Part shown: positions 10,501-21,464 of the stretch, piece after piece
Position numbering within the stretch: the first letter of the stretch is position 1
Layout: each line of letters opens with the position of its first letter
From: Ciborinia camelliae
Lineage: Eukaryota > Ascomycota > Leotiomycetes > Helotiales > Sclerotiniaceae
DNA: 64,000 nucleotides
NCBI GenBank assembly: GCA_025890175.1
Contig: JANPYM010000002.1
Coordinates: 3,648,823-3,712,822, forward strand
Direction of reading: 5' to 3'
Notes under the pieces: model-generated
The model's database searches: none
Told to the model about the DNA's origin: nothing
Seen by the model: the letters and a program-made list of their open reading frames with translations, nothing else
Translations under genes and position numbers: made by a program

Positions 10501-13500
10501 TCAATCATCCCCCCCTCCCCTCCTCCCCCCAACCCTCCCCAACAACCCCTCAATAACCGGCACCAACTCCGTGATCCGAAAAGGTTTCGTCATAACCTCA
10601 TCCATGCCGGCCCCCAACGCCTGACGAATCTGTTCTGCGCGCGCATTCGCCGTCACCGCAATGACCGGCACGTGTCCGCCGATCTCGCCGCGCTTTTCCA
10701 TCGCCCGCAGCGCCCGCGCGCAGCTCAGCCCGTCCATGATCGGCATTTCGATGTCCAGGAGGATGAGCGTTAGGGGTGTGGGGGCGGGAGGAGGAGGAGG
10801 AGGGTGTTGTTGTGGGGGAGGGGATGGAGATGGGACGTTATCTTTGATGGGATGTTTCTACGGGGTGCACGTTCGTTAAAATATGGTTTCGCGGGAGGAA
10901 AATGAATGACGAGGAAAGAAAGAGACCGAGAAAGAGAAAGAGAAAGAGAAAAAAGAGAACGCCTTACCTCAGAGATCTCCACCCCATCCACCCCATCCAC
11001 CACCTCACCAACCCAAAAATCCGTCCTCTTCACAAACTCAATGGCTTCCTTCCCATGATTAGCCACATGAACCGTACAACCCAACCTCTTCATCTGCGCC
11101 GCCAAAACCTTCTGATTGACCAAGTTATCCTCGACGATCAAGACGCTCCACGAGCTCGGCGTGAGGAAATCCGGATTCTTCGTCGCGCTCAACGTTGGAC
11201 CATCCTCCTCTTCAAACGCAAACGAGTTGGGTCGATTGGTCGGCAAGCGCCCCTTCTCATGCAGATCCAACAATTGATTCAACATGTTTTCCTCGTGATC
11301 TTTGATGCTCTTGGGAACATTCGTCGCCAATCTCCCGTTGGCTTCGACGTCCGAATTCATCTGCGATTCAATATCCATGGTTTTGGCTCGCAGGAGGGCG
11401 CGCCGTCCTTTAATGTAGAAAGCGAATGTGCTACCGACTCCGGATTTGGACGCCACGCCGATCTCTCCACTTTGTAATTCTATGAGTTGGCGCGAGATGA
11501 ATAATCCGAGACCGGATCCTCCGTAGTTTACATGAGTTCGAGGTGAAGCTTGAGAGAACCGCGTAAAGAGGTTCTTTTTTTCGGCAGGGGTTAAGCCACA
11601 ACCGGTATCCTTTACTTCGAATCTCAGATATATGATTTGCCCATTGCCCCATTCTTTGCCATCTGTGACATTGGCTTTTGCCAGTCGGGTAGGAGACGGG
11701 AAATATTCAAAGTCTTCTAGCTCTTTGAACAGCAACGGTGGTTCGAGGGAGGCGCTGATGCAAACATTGATACTTCGTATCTTCTCATTCTTGGTGAATT
11801 TGATGGCATTCGTCATGAGATTGATTAATACTTGAGTCAACCGACTCGAATCGAGCATGACACTGTCGACTCCCAGATCTCGGAAAGACTTGTTTATGTC
11901 CAAGTTAAGAGATATAGAGTTCATTTGGCACTCTCCTGTGAACATCTTCAGGCCGAGCTTAACCACCTCCACGGGTTTTGTAGAGACTGGTGTGATTAGA
12001 AGCAGGTTTGAATCTAATTTGGAAATCGTCAAAATATCATCCACAATCGACTTCTGATGTTGGGCACAGAGCTGGATAGTCTCGGCTGCATCAATCCCAT
12101 CCTTGATAATAGTTGCGATTTCCGTATTCAAATCGACCTTTGCCGCTTTATATTGTTTCAGGGAAGATGAGATACCATCTGCACATTGAACGATAGCGCT
12201 AAGTGGATTTCGCATTTCGTGACTGGTAATATCGATGAAGGAGTTTTGTTGACGTCTTGTTTCTTCATAATCCTTCAATCGTCGATCCTGAAGGTCTTCG
12301 GCCCATTTAATCCTTGAAATGTCTGTGGAGCCTATTTTGTGTCAGTGAGTCTCGGTCGTAAATTGAAAGATTCCGTTTCTAGTAGATGAAAAGAAAAGAA
12401 AGACAGTATTCCCCGAAAAGGGACACCACTCCATCATTATACTAAGTATGATTTCTCTGTCGAGTAGGATGCAAACAAAATGAAAACAGCAAGTTTGGCA
12501 GTTTCCCAGAGTCAGTAACACCCCCAGGATTGAAGCTGTCCTTATCCAACCTATTGTGCAGTCGTATCCGAATATGATATCTTTTTACTGACTGATTCGT
12601 GACACAGTACGAGAGATAAAAAATGAATATAACTTACATCCCATCACGCTCTTCAAGTTCCCATTTTCGTCTAATTCAGGAGAAAATGTAGCCAACACCC
12701 AACGTTGAATCGTGAGCGTACTTCCGGCGATATCCCCAACCCATGGCTGTCCCATGCGAGTTTCTATGGCAATAGTAGTGTTTTTCGTGATCAACTCTAC
12801 CCACTTCGAGGTAAACTTTGGTCTGTCCAAGTCTCCTATTGCGGCGACCCAAGAGAAGGGAGTTTCCGATAGCTTTTCGTTTTTGACCAAGCCGGATATG
12901 TGAAACCATTGCTCGTTGGCATATGTCAGTCTCCCATCTGGATCTAAAATTGCTAGGCCACCAGGAGCCAGATCACTGAATCGTCTGAAGTTTCGTTCGA
13001 TTTCGTTGGCTTGATTTGTGCGAAGTAAAAGTTGTTCAGAGAGCCTAGGTCACAATAGTAAGTTAGTAAATCAAGTCATGTTTGCACGGATACCTTTACA
13101 AAGCTCATTCAGTCAAGTTTGAACGGGTAAATCAAAACATAATGGTAATACGAACTCTGCACGATCCTCCATTTCTTTGGCAAATCTCTTTTGAAGCGTA
13201 ATATCTGTACAATATCCCATAATGCTTTTGATGCTTCCGTCTGAAGAGAATTCATGCTGATAATTTGCCAGAATCCAATTATCAAATTCATCGCCCGTAG
13301 CAGGATCATACCATGGCTTGACGAGTTGAAGTTCGGCCGACCAAGGTTGATTGTGGATGGTGAGCTTTTCCCATCCTTTGATCATGGTCGGAATGCTAGA
13401 TGGGGCAATTGTATCCATCCAAGACATTCTGGTGGCATTATCGCGAGGAAGATTCGTAATCTCGTAGTAACGATCGTTGGCTTCAAGTAATATGCCATCA

Positions 13501-15838
13501 CTATCAACTGAATACATGCCGACAGGCGATACTTCAGCAATACGTTGAAGTCTGCTTTTCAAAAAAGCAGACTCCTCAAATAATTTTTTATGCTCCGCGG
13601 CAGCAACCTCTGCAGCATTGGTGCTACGTCGAATCTCTTCCTGGAAAAGTGTGACCGAAGCTAGGGAGTTTGCCAGTTGTCTATTCAAAAGTTTAACAAA
13701 GGATTCGTAATCGGCATCATACGGCCTTCGAGGGTTAACACCAATAACTAGAAAGCCCAAAGTATTTTCGCCATTAGTAGGTTTGAGGGGACAGACGACA
13801 GCGGCTTGACATGGCTCGCCATATCCACGCCAGTTGTATCCTTGCGTCAACCCTACTGGGAGCATACTATCCGAAAGGGACAGTAAAGTCGGTTGACGTG
13901 TTTTCATAGCCTCCCTCAATGCCGGCACGTATCCTCCAAGATGTCTTTTTAGATCGAGTCTAGTTTGAGCTGATACATGTCCTTCGGGGACACCCAAAGA
14001 CCCTTCTAAAATAACGGATTTGATACTTGTAGAACTATCTGAGGAAATCGAGCCCCCCGATGATGTTTCATCATTCTCAACGTCATCGAGAACCGAATAA
14101 AGTAAAACAAATGGAAAGTCATATTGATTCTCAACAAGGGCACCGAGAACCAATTGCCAGAAATCCGGTACGGATTGAGCAAGCGCTGTTTCTTCACTGA
14201 CTTTCAGAAGTGTTCTCATCCTGCGATTACTGATCACCTTCTCAGTTGTCTCAAAAGGGACATTGTAAAGACCCAATAGTTCCGGACTGTCACCAGCTTT
14301 CCAGATTGGAGTCAAGGTCCATGACTATATTGCAAAAAAATCCATGTTAGTGGCATACTCCAATCAAATAAATATGGCAATGACAGCAATAGGAGAACAT
14401 GTATTTATCAGAATACGGGACTTGGGGTGATATCCAATAGATAAATTTGCTCACATAGAATGTTTCCTCGATAAAACCTTGACGATCGAGTGGTAGCCTA
14501 GTAATGAAGAGATTAGTATGTACTTATAAATTGAGTTGTTGTAGACTGAACTAAGGACAGGAAGCGACGTGAGAACTCGAATATTTATCCCGGATATTCA
14601 AATTGAGAAAGGGCGAGAACAAAAAGAATTCAACAAGAGCCCAGATCAATAGGGGATTGTTGATAGAATGTGATGTGCTTACATCTGATCGGTCTTTGCG
14701 GTAGAGGACCCTTTGCGTCTACATTCGTTGAAGACCTCGCCAACCCTATTGTGGAGGAGATTAGTATAAACTGATTAATTTCGGGTATAGGAAAGGAAAA
14801 ATATGAGAAGCAAAATCTCTCGCGGTGTCATATATTAAAGGGTTGCACTAACTCGGTCCATATCTCGCCGAGTGTTCCTCTAGCATCTGCACCCATCAAC
14901 CCTGGATGCTTTTGGCCGGCTACAGTCTCTGCGTATTTTTCATTGTACAATATCGTCAAATCCTCGCCCCAGAAAATAGCACAAGGGTGAGGATTGCCCA
15001 TGACTACGTTGGCCAGTTGGCGAAACCCTGGTGACCAACTATTCATTGGCCCTAAAGGTGTTGAAGACCAGTCAACACTTCGAGTGAACATGATGAAATC
15101 GGAGAGACGGCCAACTGGGGAATCGGCAGTCCAGTCGGGGGTTGGAATATTCAAGATTTCACTCATAATGACATCTTCTTTCTGTGCGCCACTCGTTGGG
15201 CTTTTGAGATTTGAGTCTTGAACATCTTTCAAGGCCGCAACTGTCATATCGGAGAAGGTAGTGCTTAAATTTCCCCTTTGACTGTGCGGATAATTGCTAG
15301 ATATTAGTTCCCTCAACTCAACATCAACTTTGTTACCACATATCAAAACCCATCTCTCACGAATTTTAAAGCCGGACCAAAGGAATCCATTGTATGAGAA
15401 TGATTTGCCAGTAGAAATCTCACTAGCTTGTTTTTGAATGCAATCATTGATCAACGACTTGAAAGTTGTGAAGGAGGGTCCTCCAGGATGAAGTATTGGA
15501 GAGGTTGGTTCAGATTTAAATGGGGATATGGCGCTCGTGAGATGGATATTGGCTCGAAAGGCTTTATTTGTATAGGCTGCCTCCAGATTGTTATCTTCGA
15601 ATCCATTATGTCGCAGAAGATCGAATATCAGGGTAGGTTTAGGATCGAAGTCGAGAAAGTCTGTTAGACCTATTGTATCGAGCTCTTCGTATTCTCCTGG
15701 TGTATCTGATTCCGAATATAGTGGGTCCTCTTCATTATCTCTTGATTTAAAATATTCCCCGTCTCTTAAAGGCGATTGTGTATGGGTTGGTGAGTCAGAT
15801 AGCATGAGTTTTTGGGCCTTCCTTGACCTGGTTGACAT
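10501..15838 (-). CDS. Hybrid histidine kinase (PAS-GAF-like-PAS-PAS-HisKA-HATPase-REC)
   Basis: Seven exons (minus): 15838-14853, 14745-14683, 14497-14455, 14324-13156, 13044-12638, 12331-10968, 10857-10501; 1462 aa. It is a two-component sensor that autophosphorylates a His and passes phosphate to its own receiver, then to an HPt protein. As seen: an N-terminal PAS-like region around residues 250-350; a GAF-like region about 400-620; PAS repeats including SPVGMYSVDSDG and APGGLAILDPDGRLTYANEQW; H-box DITSHEMRNP (His about 927); N-box VLINLMTNAIKFTK; G1 DTGCGLTP and G2 GGSGLGLFIS; receiver VLIVEDNLVNQKVL with acceptor Asp in LILLDIEMP (about 1379) and a conserved Lys in MTKPF. There is no transmembrane segment, so it is probably soluble. 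Two weak donors (GTTAGT, GTTCGT) were chosen because they alone keep frame. The receiver carries an unusual insertion (see findings). The class among fungal kinases and the stimulus are unknown. Confidence 0.9.
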
Positions 15839-18800
15839 CGAATTTGGATTATGTATTCTTCAAATGTTCCTCGGGTCCATCCAAAGCATAAAAGTCTTAA
15901 AAGGTTCACCTTTTTTTGATATCCAATTCGGATTCGATGAGGACGTATTTCCGTCAGTGGATCTCTGTGGGTGTTTGTGATTTGAGTTAACGTCTTAACA
16001 TGATGGTGGTAGGTAGGTGGGTGAGTGGAGGTTTTGGTGAATGTATTGAAGTGAGGGAAGGTTTGAATGAAGGTTGCAGTGAGGGTCGATAAGGATTGGG
16101 TAGATTGTTGATTATTTCTGCGAATCGGATTCAAGATTTGACAGGGAGCAAGTGGACTAAAAGAATGACAATAAACAGAAAGAAGTGGTAAAAATCAACA
16201 GTATTCAAAAAGTGGCCGCAGGCTGGACAAAAACAAGGGATTTGAAGCTATAGGAGCTTCAGAGCGTAGTATGAAGAGAAGATACATTCATTCATTCGAT
16301 GAATGAATAAATGGATGGATGGATTGAGGTGAGATGTTACAAGTATCGAAAACTTTCTCGTTCTCTTTCTCTTTTTTGTTGTTAATATCTTGATTTATTT
16401 CGAAGGTTTTTTTATGTAGAACAATACTAATCTTTTTGATTTTTTCTCTCTTTTTTTTTCTTTTTTTTTCTTCTCTCTGTCTTCTCTCTCTTTGGACAAG
16501 AATGAATAAATTGAAGGTTTGGATCGGTACCGAATAGAATTTCCCGATAAGGTTTTTGTATGCAGATTTTCAAACTTTCCCCTCCTCTGCAGACTGTTTG
16601 AGAGGAGAGTTGATAATGATAATGATAATAAGGGTCTCTTCTTCTTCTTCTTCTTCTTCCTCAACCCTTCAACTCTTCATCTCTCGATTGAGCCTTCATT
16701 CAACCTTGAGGGAAGATCCATAAGGTGAGCTTGTCACTTGTCAGGTAAGGACTGACTGAGCTTGGGTAGGCTGGAGTGGCTAATATTTCGATCCATCTAG
16801 ACTTTAAAGCAGTTGAAACTGTGGTGTAACTGACCAATGAAAGCTGGTACTCAAGGAGGTAATACTGTGCCACAGGCTCACGGCGGCACAAAGAGAAGGT
16901 TTTGTCTATCAGATGTCAAACTTTTTCTCTTTTCTATTAAACCCGAACAGACCGAAAAGTATATCAATCAATCAATAAAAGGTATCCCACGATTCCTACC
17001 TGGGTATCATTCTAAAAGTATATTTCTATATATCCACTTGAGGTTTTGTAAGTTTCAAAGCGAGTGAGTGATATGTGAGATAGATACAGGTAAGTTTATG
17101 AACAACACTAGGTACCTACCCAGCTAGATGCTTAAAGCAAGGCAGTCTATAAGTACTATTGTCTTCTATCAACCTCTTCAGGAGGAGAATTTGATACAAA
17201 TCTGTAAATTCTACATTGACGAGGGAGGATCTCATATCTCAAATCTAATGTCTAATGTCTAATATCTAATATCTACCTACCTTACCTACCTACCTATGGA
17301 TCTATCTACCCAAGGTCGTAAGGTAGTAAGGTAGTCAGTCCTATCCTAACTGTACGCCCAAGGAATATGCCAGAATCTCTCCTGCCGAAAATCACCGAGT
17401 TAATTAAAGTGAAATCGATCTATCGGTGGAAAATCTTCTCCATAACCTCATGTTGATTTGTTGATTCGTCGATTCATGCTTTCTTACGCAAGGACAACAC
17501 GTCGATCCATTTATTTTTATATGCGGCACCACATTAATCGTCGATCGAATTCTGAAGCTTCACGTTGATAACCCTCTGAACTGCCGATCCTGTACCTAGC
17601 GGCCCTAGCCCTAAGACGCTACCGGTACTATCCATCCATCTTTTACGAGTTTTTGAGGTTTCGTTTTCCTTTTTTTTCGGATGATTACTGTAGATGGGGA
17701 GGTATATGAGTATGATATATAGGTATCTACCTAGTCGCTCTCGAATCGATCTAAACTCTACATCTTTGATCTCTACTGTATTAGGTACTATCTATTGTAT
17801 TAGGTACTATCTATTCCAGAAGTGAAACTCTATTATTGAAGAAAAATCATATCATTCTTGCATTATTCCTTACCTACTACTTCCTTACTTCTCAATTTAG
17901 CGTAACGGTCCATTCAACGCCGTTGTTCAGACACACATACTAGGTACCTACCTAGTAGGTAGTATATGAAGATGGCAGGTGCGGCCCAAGCTATGCCTGC
18001 CCTACAGTGTCAGAAAAAAAGCTAGGGTGTCTAGCTGCACATAGCACGCCGAAAGCTAGAGCTACCTACCTACCTACCTACCCGCCTGGTAGATAATCAT
18101 TAGTAAAGCGTTAAGCAAAACACGTAACACACAAAAACACAAAATGTCAAAATATAATCAACCAATCGATCAATCAATCGATCTTCTATCTAATCTCCTC
18201 AAATCAATCAATCCTTGGAGCTCGAATACACAAAAAAGACTTCGTTATTCATACCACATACAAAACATTCAAACTACTGTATGAGAATGGATTCTCTACA
18301 TAGATCATCTTAACTCTTTACGGTATTGTGCATTTGGGCAGTGTTCGGTTGTGTCACTGTGTAATGGATGTACTGTACTAATCCTTCTGCATGCCGATCC
18401 TCCGGGCTTTTACTTGGCAGCGCTTGATGCGGTTGATATGTTTGTTTACCTGGAGCCCTGGTATTTGATAACCACTTGTTGGTGGGTGTACGGATCGAGG
18501 GGTATGCATCGAAACTACTCCTCTGGTTGATACCTATGCATGGGACCGTTTTAAACAGTGAAGAATGGATTTGTTATGATTGGTTCAAAGCATGGTTACG
18601 AGGAAAGAGGAAATAGTTCATCCTTCAGATATGATTGGTTGGAACGTTCTGATGATAATCCCATCAAGTGATGAGTTATCTTCATATGTATCTCGAAAAG
18701 CTAAGATGGGAATTTTGGATATTTTTGGTCCGGTCAACTTCTACCTACTATAACCTACCAACAATTGGAAACGACTTCTCAGCTCCGGCTATAGATGAAG

Positions 18801-19120
18801 TCGCTCATTGTTCTCAGCTATTAACCAATAGTCAAGTGACTCACGCCGACCAACAATTTAATTATTGGGTCTAGGCAGCCAACCAACCCGGCAAGTCCAC
18901 GATGCGGCACGTCGTCACCTTCCATACCATACAGGTGGGCGAACGATATAAATTTAGTGAATTTGCGATTTTGATCTTGTTTTCTTCTCTTTCTATCCTC
19001 TTCGTCTTCATCTCTCTCTTCTCTATATACTCAGCACTGTTATTCTGTTGAAAGTTTATCACTTCAAAGTATAATCAACAAATTAATAAGACCTCAACCT
19101 CCCCAAACCAAAACTCAATC
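15839..19120. other. Long intergenic region upstream of the histidine kinase
   Basis: 3.3 kb without a supported gene, shared as upstream DNA by the divergent kinase (-) and the 408-aa gene (+). It contains polypyrimidine tracts (16420-16480), CTACCTAC repeats (17270-17300, 18062-18083), CCTAGGTA/AGGTACCT palindromes (17110, 17941) and a duplicated ATTAGGTACTATCTATT (about 17779-17815). Possible small upstream ORFs are not distinguishable from chance. Confidence 0.6.
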
Positions 19121-20347
19121 ATGCAAAACCAAACCAGCAATAACTTCCACAACCCAACCGACTTCCTCAACGATCATCATCATGCCCTCTGCGATAAAGA
19201 TTGTCCACCCATCCCCATCCACCTCAAATCTACCACCCCCCGCCTTCAACTCCTCTCTCCCTTCTATTCCGGAATCATCCCCGCCGAAATCCGCTCCCTA
19301 ATCTTCTCTTACGTCCTCACTCCCACCCCCATCCCAGACACTGAATACGACCCCAACACAAATTACACACGACCCGGTTTCACTTGTCGCACCTATCTCC
19401 CCGTGGCCCTATTACGAACATGCCGACGAATCTATCACGAAACCTACCATCTCCCCCCAACCTCCATCCCCCACGTTTTCTGGCACGCACGAAATCCACC
19501 CGACCAAAAGCCCTCTCCCGCTGAACATGCCTATTTCGCCCGCCTCCCAGATCATCATCTCGCGCTCGTCAAAAGCATCCATCTCCACACCCAGATGTAC
19601 TGGCTCCAAGATTCTTTGCGTGTCTTGGCTCGAAAATCATTCATGCAAAACATCACCACGCTCAAACTTACAATCCGACGAGGAGATTGGTGGTGGAATG
19701 AACGCAATGCGCCTTTGTTTATCAATCCCATGAGACGAGATTCCGATCTGCTCCAAATGCGTCATGATATGGAGATGTCGAGACGAGGGGAAATTCTCCA
19801 GTCGACGTCACATTGGCCATGGGGGGATGCATTTGCATGTATGCAGAAGCTCGAGGTATTAGAAATGGAGTTTGAAACCTCGGAGGACAAGAGGGAGGAA
19901 CTGAGGGGGATTGTCGAGTGGGCGCGAACGTGGAAGTTTCGAATGGGCGATAGAGGGGTCTTGTGTACGAGGAAGAGGAAGAGTGCGGATGTTCGTACGG
20001 GAGAAGAAGAAGATATCCAACATGCCTCGCTGGGAGATGTTAAAATCTGGGAATGGCGAGGGAAACAAGTTCATTGGAGTGATATCTGTCCGTTCTGTAT
20101 CGGAGACTCGTGTGTTGGCGACGCGCCTGCGGAGGGAAAAGATGGGGATAAATGTCGCGAGAGGTTGGATTTGATCGAGAGGGGGGAGGGTCCCATGTTG
20201 GTGGTTATGGAGCTGCAATGGAGGCTGAGGGGATTCGAACTTGGAGAAGCGGATGCCTTGCTGGAAGAACCTAGCATGCATGATGATAGTGATGGCTTGT
20301 TGGAAGAATCTAGCTTGGATGATAGTGATGATGAGGGATGGTTGTGA
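19121..20347 (+). CDS. Uncharacterised fungal protein with F-box/2EXR-like N-terminus
   Basis: Single exon, 408 aa. Residues about 50-110 (LLSPFYSGIIPAEIRSLIFSYV ending before the first variable loop, then ALLRTCRRIYHE) follow the pattern LPxEIRxxIxxY...LLxTCRxIYxE seen in a large ascomycete family with an F-box-like/2EXR helical region. No function is established for it. A Cys-containing segment (CPFCIGDSC) lies near residue 330. The C-terminus is acidic with two imperfect copies of a DDSDGLLEE-type motif. The start is supported by an A-rich, stop-containing leader before ATG. The last two thirds are repeated after the N-gap at 20576 (see the partial copy). Recognition is weak; no biochemical role is claimed. 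Confidence 0.72.
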   Translation: MQNQTSNNFHNPTDFLNDHHHALCDKDCPPIPIHLKSTTPRLQLLSPFYSGIIPAEIRSLIFSYVLTPTPIPDTEYDPNTNYTRPGFTCRTYLPVALLRTCRRIYHETYHLPPTSIPHVFWHARNPPDQKPSPAEHAYFARLPDHHLALVKSIHLHTQMYWLQDSLRVLARKSFMQNITTLKLTIRRGDWWWNERNAPLFINPMRRDSDLLQMRHDMEMSRRGEILQSTSHWPWGDAFACMQKLEVLEMEFETSEDKREELRGIVEWARTWKFRMGDRGVLCTRKRKSADVRTGEEEDIQHASLGDVKIWEWRGKQVHWSDICPFCIGDSCVGDAPAEGKDGDKCRERLDLIERGEGPMLVVMELQWRLRGFELGEADALLEEPSMHDDSDGLLEESSLDDSDDEGWL

Positions 20348-20575
20348 TGCATGGATGGTCCCTAGGATGCATATCCAAATGGAATGAATGCTGGGAAATT
20401 CCTGCTTTGATTTTCATAACACGACATGGAAAAATGTATCCATTTCACCCATACTACTAGGTACCTAGGTATCAATGTAAGGTATTGAAACTCGAGATTC
20501 AACTATATGAACGAAATTGGATGATCAGGTACACACATAAGACCTACACGAAATTGACCCCCCCCCCTTCACAAT
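19710..20575 (+). repeat. Left copy of an 866-bp duplicated segment ending at the gap
   Basis: Matches 20586-21451 at a constant offset of 876 bp, and every derived translation is identical. The visible difference is the C-run near the end (10 C here, 8 C in the right copy). It ends exactly at the N-run. Confidence 0.93.
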
Positions 20576-20585
20576 NNNNNNNNNN
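20576..20585. other. Assembly gap (10 N)
   Basis: Ten N characters, the joint between two contigs. The sequence right of it restarts inside the gene left of it. Confidence 0.99.
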
Positions 20586-21223
20586 CGCCTTTGTTTATCA
20601 ATCCCATGAGACGAGATTCCGATCTGCTCCAAATGCGTCATGATATGGAGATGTCGAGACGAGGGGAAATTCTCCAGTCGACGTCACATTGGCCATGGGG
20701 GGATGCATTTGCATGTATGCAGAAGCTCGAGGTATTAGAAATGGAGTTTGAAACCTCGGAGGACAAGAGGGAGGAACTGAGGGGGATTGTCGAGTGGGCG
20801 CGAACGTGGAAGTTTCGAATGGGCGATAGAGGGGTCTTGTGTACGAGGAAGAGGAAGAGTGCGGATGTTCGTACGGGAGAAGAAGAAGATATCCAACATG
20901 CCTCGCTGGGAGATGTTAAAATCTGGGAATGGCGAGGGAAACAAGTTCATTGGAGTGATATCTGTCCGTTCTGTATCGGAGACTCGTGTGTTGGCGACGC
21001 GCCTGCGGAGGGAAAAGATGGGGATAAATGTCGCGAGAGGTTGGATTTGATCGAGAGGGGGGAGGGTCCCATGTTGGTGGTTATGGAGCTGCAATGGAGG
21101 CTGAGGGGATTCGAACTTGGAGAAGCGGATGCCTTGCTGGAAGAACCTAGCATGCATGATGATAGTGATGGCTTGTTGGAAGAATCTAGCTTGGATGATA
21201 GTGATGATGAGGGATGGTTGTGA
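20586..21223 (+). pseudogene. 5'-truncated copy of the 408-aa gene, likely an assembly artefact
   Basis: The first 638 bp of the right copy carry the C-terminal 210 residues of the 19121-20347 gene without a promoter or N-terminus. The protein is identical over its length, down to the stop. It should not be counted as a gene unless the duplication is verified. The first in-frame Met (20591 frame) is internal to the full-length protein. Confidence 0.85.
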
Positions 21224-21451
21224 TGCATGGATGGTCCCTAGGATGCATATCCAAATGGAATGAATGCTGGGAAATTCCTGCTTTGATTTTCATAACACGA
21301 CATGGAAAAATGTATCCATTTCACCCATACTACTAGGTACCTAGGTATCAATGTAAGGTATTGAAACTCGAGATTCAACTATATGAACGAAATTGGATGA
21401 TCAGGTACACACATAAGACCTACACGAAATTGACCCCCCCCTTCACAATCC
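20586..21451 (+). repeat. Right copy of the 866-bp segment, probable false duplication
   Basis: Begins immediately after the N-run at a point equivalent to 19710 and runs to 21451, then continues into unique sequence (3' end of the GH28 gene). This is the arrangement expected when two overlapping contig ends fail to merge. Confidence 0.93.
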
Positions 21452-21464
21452 CACCCACCCTACC

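Noticed and set aside
12332..12637. Possible extra exon in the 306-nt intron of the histidine kinase
   Set aside because: The flanking exons join directly to a perfect PAS/PAC continuation (MGC-STDISRIKWAEDL), leaving no need for one.
20591..21223. A second, 210-aa gene identical to the C-terminus of the 19121-20347 gene
   Set aside because: It lies in the right-hand copy of the false duplication at the N-gap. It has no N-terminus or promoter of its own.
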